A stretch of 25,886 nucleotides of DNA. It comes from JAFIEN01 sp051859505 (GTDB taxonomy: Bacteria; Pseudomonadota; Alphaproteobacteria; Rhodobacterales; Rhodobacteraceae). A program made the position numbers and the translations under genes. Positions 22,765-25,886 of this stretch are shown in pieces (position 1 is the stretch's first letter; every line of letters begins with the position of its first letter). The DNA lies in contig JBHYFN010000052.1 of assembly GCA_051859505.1 (NCBI GenBank), positions 1-25,886 on the forward strand, given 5' to 3'. The notes beneath the pieces were generated by a model, which had not been told where the DNA came from, did no database searches, and saw only the letters and a program-made list of their open reading frames with translations.

Positions 22765-23297
22765 GTCGTTTCCTCTTCTGCCCGCATGGCGCGCATCCGC
22801 TTCTTTGCCTCGGCGATGCGCCAGCTGATCGTTCCCTCCGAAAGCCCCAGAACCTCGCCCGCCTCTGCGTGGGTCATCCCGTCAAGGACCAGCACGAGCG
22901 TATCGCGCAGATCATCTGGCAGGCGCGCAAGCGCCGAGAGGAGCCAGGCCTGACGCTCCTGGCCCTCGGCCATCGCCGCTTGCCGGGCCAGCTCCCAATC
23001 GCCCCAGCCGTCGCCGGCCCTGCGCAGGACCGCCTGCCGGCGGCGGCGGTCATGCGCGGCATTTACGGCGATCCGGTAAAGCCAGGTCGTGAACCGCGCG
23101 TCGCCGCGAAATCCCGCAAGCCGCGCAGGCAGGGCGGCACAGATATCCTGCGTCAGATCCTCGGCCTCGGACCGGTCGCCGGTCAGCCGCCATGCCAGCG
23201 CGAACAGCCTGTCATACTGCCGTTCAAGCAGCAGGGCGAAGGCCGCGCCATCGCCATCGGCCGCCTGCCTGGCCAGGGTTTCATCGCTTACGGTCAT
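22761..23297 (-). CDS. ECF-type RNA polymerase sigma factor
   Basis: This 178-residue protein has the two-domain ECF form. Region 2 is FALLLERQYDRLFALAWRLT with SEAEDLTQDICAALPARLAGFRGDARFTTWLYRIAVNAAHDRRRR. Region 4 is LPDDLRDTLVLVLDGMTHAEAGEVLGLSEGTISWRIAEAKKRM, the helix-turn-helix that reads -35 sequences. The start at ATG 23297 (MTVSDETLARQAADGD) has AGGA five bases upstream. An ATG six bases further upstream is too close to that site, and the longer frame to 23375 gives a non-family N-terminus. It overlaps the vWA gene by four bases (ATGA) and is divergent from the L,D-transpeptidase gene, a plausible envelope-stress target. No zinc-finger anti-sigma gene is nearby. Confidence 0.93.
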   Translation of the reverse strand: MTVSDETLARQAADGDGAAFALLLERQYDRLFALAWRLTGDRSEAEDLTQDICAALPARLAGFRGDARFTTWLYRIAVNAAHDRRRRQAVLRRAGDGWGDWELARQAAMAEGQERQAWLLSALARLPDDLRDTLVLVLDGMTHAEAGEVLGLSEGTISWRIAEAKKRMRAMRAEEETT

Positions 23298-23468
23298 GCG
23301 CATCCTGTTGCTGAGACGCGCGCGCCGCGTCAATCCTTGGCGGCCCTGCGAATTTTTCGGTCCCGGCCTTTGCATTCCGCGGCGTAATCGCGGTCATCCG
23401 CCCTTCGGAATTGCGCCTGACGGTCAAACTGTTAAGGATAGGCTTTGTTTTCAGAGACAGGGCCCCTC
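23298..23468. promoter_or_regulatory. Divergent intergenic region, ECF sigma / L,D-transpeptidase
   Basis: The 171-base gap should hold promoters for both genes. TTGCGC (23411-23416) with TAAGGA about 16 bases later is a weak housekeeping candidate for the plus strand. A GGAATT at 23407-23412 resembles an ECF -35, but the nearest GTC is too close, so autoregulation by the neighbouring sigma factor cannot be read from sequence. Confidence 0.35.
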
Positions 23469-24323
23469 ATGTTTCCCAATCAGCGTGCTGCCAAGCATCC
23501 GTTCCGCGTGATCTCTGCCATTCTGGTTCTGGCGATCGTCGCGGGCTGTGCGCGGGCCCCTGTCGAAGAGCCGGAAGAGATCCTGATCGGAGGCGTGCCC
23601 GCCTCGCAGATCGTCGAGGGTTACGGCCTTCTCGAAGATGGCGGCTTTGTCCTGCCGCCGGTGCCGCCCGAATATCTGCAAGAGCCGAACCGGCGGGCCT
23701 TTGTCCCCTACGGCGGCACGCAATCGCCGGGCACGATCGAGATCGATCCGCATGCCAAGTTCCTTTACTGGGTGATGGATGACGGCATGGCGATGCGTTA
23801 TCCCATTGCCGTTGGCCGTGAAGGGCTTGGCCTTCGCGGCACCACGACGATCAACCGCAAGGCGGAATGGCCGGGCTGGACACCGACGGCAAACATGCTC
23901 CGGCGCGAGCCCGAGGTTTACGGCCCGTTCCGCAATGGCGTGCCGGGCGGGCTGGCCAGCCCGATGGGCGCGCGGGCGCTTTACCTGTATCGCGGCGGGC
24001 GTGACACCTTCTTCCGGATCCACGGGACGAACGACCTTGGGTCGATCGGCAATTCCGGTTCGGCCGGCTGCATCCGGCTGTTCAACCACGACATGATCGA
24101 CCTTTTCGACAGGGTTCCGAACGGCACGCGCGTGGTGATTCGCACCTATGACGAATCCGTCCGGATCGAAGGCTTCGAACTGGCCAATCGCGGGGTGGAA
24201 CTGCCGCCGGTCATCCTGACACCGGATGAACTTTTCGGGAGGACCAGCACCGGGCAGGACGGTCTGCCCGCGTCGCCCGAGGCGATGGGGCTGCCGCTGT
24301 TCGATCTGGATATCCCGGGCTGA
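23469..24323 (+). CDS. L,D-transpeptidase (YkuD) lipoprotein
   Basis: This 284-residue envelope protein starts at ATG 23469. Residues 1-27 form a lipoprotein signal with lipobox VAGC and Cys27 as the lipidated residue. The YkuD domain covers about 88-228 (PGTIEIDPHAKFLYWVM onward), with the catalytic motif His185 (RIHGTND) and Ser198-x-Gly-Cys201-Ile-Arg (SAGCIR). Such enzymes form 3-3 cross-links in peptidoglycan or attach proteins to it. Both key residues are present, so activity is likely. The C-terminal 55 residues are variable and end FDLDIPG. A hairpin at 24368-24395 follows the stop. It is divergent from the ECF sigma gene, which suggests that it may be part of that factor's regulon. 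Confidence 0.94.
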   Translation: MFPNQRAAKHPFRVISAILVLAIVAGCARAPVEEPEEILIGGVPASQIVEGYGLLEDGGFVLPPVPPEYLQEPNRRAFVPYGGTQSPGTIEIDPHAKFLYWVMDDGMAMRYPIAVGREGLGLRGTTTINRKAEWPGWTPTANMLRREPEVYGPFRNGVPGGLASPMGARALYLYRGGRDTFFRIHGTNDLGSIGNSGSAGCIRLFNHDMIDLFDRVPNGTRVVIRTYDESVRIEGFELANRGVELPPVILTPDELFGRTSTGQDGLPASPEAMGLPLFDLDIPG

Positions 24324-24367
24324 CGCTTCGGCAGGGTGCCTCTTGAGGCGTTCTTTCCAGCCAGGAC

Positions 24368-24395
24368 AAGGGGACCACGGCCACCGTGGCCCCTT
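24368..24395 (+). terminator. Terminator-like hairpin after the L,D-transpeptidase gene
   Basis: AAGGGG-A-CCACGG, loop CCA, CCGTGG-CCCCTT gives 12 base pairs with one bulged A, 45 bases past the stop. Only a short TTT follows. A second stem, CATCGGC / GCCGATG (24399-24425), lies right after it. Together they probably separate this gene from the coiled-coil gene. Confidence 0.6.
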
Positions 24396-24494
24396 TGGCA
24401 TCGGCAAATGCAAGAAAAGCCGATGACGCCCCTTTGCATCCTGTGCCAAGATCACCCACATTAAACTTCGTCCCTTTAGCCCGTGAGGAATGTC

Positions 24495-25574
24495 ATGGCC
24501 GATTTCGACGCGCAGATCCGTGAGAGCCAGCAGCAGGTCGAGACTGCACAGAACAAGATCGCCGAACTGACAAGCCGGATCGAGACCGCCCGGCAGAAGA
24601 TGGCGGCCGGGACCGATATCACTGTCGATATCGAGAATGCGACGCTGGAAGACGTGCACCAGCATACCGATCTGATGAATGCCAATATCGCCGAGCTGAT
24701 CATGGGGCTTGACGATGTGACCGCCGCCTTCTCGAAAGAATTCGACGAGATGCGGAGCAAGACCGGCTGGGAAAGCTTCGTCGGCATCTTCAACCGCAAC
24801 CGGGCCGAGGCGATGCGGCAGGAACGGATGCGCATGGCCTCGATCGACGACAAGCTGCAGGATCTGATCGCCAAGTCCGATGTGATCGTGCGCCTGCTCG
24901 ACAGTCAGCTGACCATGCTGGAAGAGCAGAAGGTCAAGGTCGAGGGCAATCTTTCGACCACGCTGACCGATCGCGAGACCACGGTTGCCGAGCTTGAAGC
25001 CGTGCGGGCCGAGGTTCTGTCGCTCGATCCCCAGATCATCGCGCTGGAAAACAAGATCTCGATGGAACAGGACGCGGCCGCCCGGACCCGGCTTGAAACC
25101 GAACTGGCCGAGCTCAACACCCGCTACAACGCGCTGGTGCAGGACGAGCAGGTCAAGCTGGCCCGCAGCCAGACGCTCGAGCGCTATATCGAGAAGGGCA
25201 AGACCTGGATCGATTCGCTGCAGAATCAGGCGGCGACCCAGATGGTGCTGATCAACAAGCTGCAGACCGACACGCGCCAGCGGGTGATCCTTTATGATGC
25301 GCTGTCCAAATCGCTCAAGACCGCGCAGCAGCAGGATGTGGCCCACCGCATCAACGAGATCGGGGTAAAGACCGATCAGGAGGCCCAGACTGCCATGGCC
25401 GCCATCGGATCGGCCACCAATGCGCGCATGGCCGAGATGCTGGAAAAGCACGAGGATCACATGGTCTTTGCCCGCGAGGTACTCGAGGCCAAGGCAAAGG
25501 CGGATGAACGCTTCGCGCGCCGCTTTGCCAGGATCGTCGAGAAACACGACAAGAACCTTTACGGCGCGGAATGA
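24495..25574 (+). CDS. Long coiled-coil cytoplasmic protein of unknown function
   Basis: This is a 359-residue soluble protein, almost entirely helical with heptad-like charged repeats: AQIRESQQQVETAQNKIAEL at the N-terminus, then LDSQLTMLEEQKVKVEGNL and ELEAVRAEVLSLDPQIIALE in the middle. A less regular centre (EFDEMRSKTGWESFVGIFNR) interrupts it. The C-terminal part (MVLINKLQTDTRQRVILYDA, ending ARRFARIVEKHDKNLYG) has a weak likeness to TelA/toxic-anion-resistance proteins, which I cannot confirm. There is no signal peptide or membrane helix. ATG at 24495 has GAGGA five bases upstream. Its stop overlaps the ATG of a possible 36-codon ORF, and another gene follows, so it is probably the first gene of an operon that leaves the window. 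Function unknown. Confidence 0.88.
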   Translation: MADFDAQIRESQQQVETAQNKIAELTSRIETARQKMAAGTDITVDIENATLEDVHQHTDLMNANIAELIMGLDDVTAAFSKEFDEMRSKTGWESFVGIFNRNRAEAMRQERMRMASIDDKLQDLIAKSDVIVRLLDSQLTMLEEQKVKVEGNLSTTLTDRETTVAELEAVRAEVLSLDPQIIALENKISMEQDAAARTRLETELAELNTRYNALVQDEQVKLARSQTLERYIEKGKTWIDSLQNQAATQMVLINKLQTDTRQRVILYDALSKSLKTAQQQDVAHRINEIGVKTDQEAQTAMAAIGSATNARMAEMLEKHEDHMVFAREVLEAKAKADERFARRFARIVEKHDKNLYGAE

Positions 25575-25681
25575 CCTTGCACTGGGTGGATCGGTTGTTC
25601 CGGCAAACCGCGATGCGGCGCAAGCTCGGTGCTGCGCTGCGGCCTCCGGCAGCTTCGGCCCGGGCAGAACGGCCCGCCTGA
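25571..25681 (+). CDS. Possible 36-codon linking ORF
   Basis: The ATG overlaps the stop of the coiled-coil gene (ATGA), and the frame runs 36 codons (MTLHWVDRLFRQTAMRRKLG onward) to a TGA two bases before the next ATG. The product would be small and basic. The exact fit between two genes is typical of translational coupling. Its codon use is only moderately GC-rich at third positions, so it may simply be a short spacer. Confidence 0.35.
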   Translation: MTLHWVDRLFRQTAMRRKLGAALRPPAASARAERPA

Positions 25682-25683
25682 TC

Positions 25684-25886
25684 ATGTGCGCCCAGCAGCT
25701 TCCCCTTGATCATGTCCAGCTGGACGACACGCGGGTGACGCGGCGGTATTTCTCGAAATTCGACCGCATCACCGGCCATCTGGGCCGCGTGGCCGCCCAG
25801 ATGGAGGCGGAAAAGCGGCTGATGCGGGCCGAGGTGCAGGCGCTGGGGCGCTATCTTGTCGGGCTGGGTCTGACCTTCCGGGCGCT
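25684..25886 (+). CDS. Unknown protein, cut by the right edge
   Basis: The frame opens at ATG 25684 and stays open to the window end (67 full codons seen). The product begins MCAQQLPLDHVQLDDTRVTR and continues with YFSKFDRITGHLGRVAAQMEAEKRLMRAEVQALGRYLVGLGLTF: soluble, charged and helical, without a signal peptide. I do not recognise it. Its close spacing behind the coiled-coil gene suggests that they work together. Confidence 0.7.
   Translation, partial: MCAQQLPLDHVQLDDTRVTRRYFSKFDRITGHLGRVAAQMEAEKRLMRAEVQALGRYLVGLGLTFRA

Noticed and set aside
20230..22953. 907-codon plus-strand open frame opposite the vWA gene
   Set aside because: The translation is biased and unrecognisable. The minus-strand YfbK-type protein with an intact MIDAS is clearly the real gene.
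23401..23430. ECF-type promoter (GGAATT then GTC) upstream of the L,D-transpeptidase
   Set aside because: Spacing between the two elements is about ten bases instead of the usual fifteen to seventeen.

Overview
The window is a chromosomal stretch of a high-GC alphaproteobacterium, most likely of the Rhodobacteraceae/Paracoccaceae. The signs are strong G/C preference at third codon positions, a Methanosarcina-type SerC next to SerA, an alphaproteobacterial-type SMC, a rhizobial-type asparaginase, and GC-rich palindromes between genes. No rRNA, tRNA, transposase, integrase or CRISPR array was seen. Gene density is high and no gap exceeds 300 bases.

Layout. 1-6047 is a mostly minus-strand block: an invasion-associated-locus-B-like secreted protein, rlmN, an unknown 267-residue protein, an AEC permease, S-formylglutathione hydrolase, a YaiI/YqxD (DUF188) protein and an EamA/DMT permease cut by the left edge. 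The last three are joined by 4-base stop/start overlaps. A ReAV-type L-asparaginase (+) and a TSUP permease (-) then meet tail to tail on one CTAG. 8182-9708 looks accessory. It holds a small protein that I read as a SeqA-like N-terminus plus a RAMA domain, and a YjhX(TopAI)/YjhQ-like toxin-antitoxin pair behind a structured leader with a candidate upstream ORF and a 48-base hairpin.

9709-13720 is the phosphorylated serine pathway: serB is divergent from serC-serA, with a candidate serC-leader RNA before serC and an odd G-tract/inverted-repeat spacer between serC and serA. A RluA-type pseudouridine synthase follows. A DenD-like dehydrogenase is divergent from an M24-fold protein that lacks most of its metal ligands. 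The full-length smc gene (17114-20572) ends at a three-way-junction terminator shared with a convergent von Willebrand A protein of the YfbK type. That protein is translationally coupled to an ECF sigma factor. Divergent from the sigma gene is an L,D-transpeptidase lipoprotein, followed by a long coiled-coil protein, a possible 36-codon linking ORF, and a gene cut by the right edge.

The best candidates for something poorly described are the RAMA/SeqA-like protein beside the YjhX/YjhQ module and its leader; the ECF sigma factor coupled to a membrane-anchored vWA protein that may act as its anti-sigma factor; the metal-ligand-deficient M24 protein; and the GGGCGCAGCCC palindrome family between genes.
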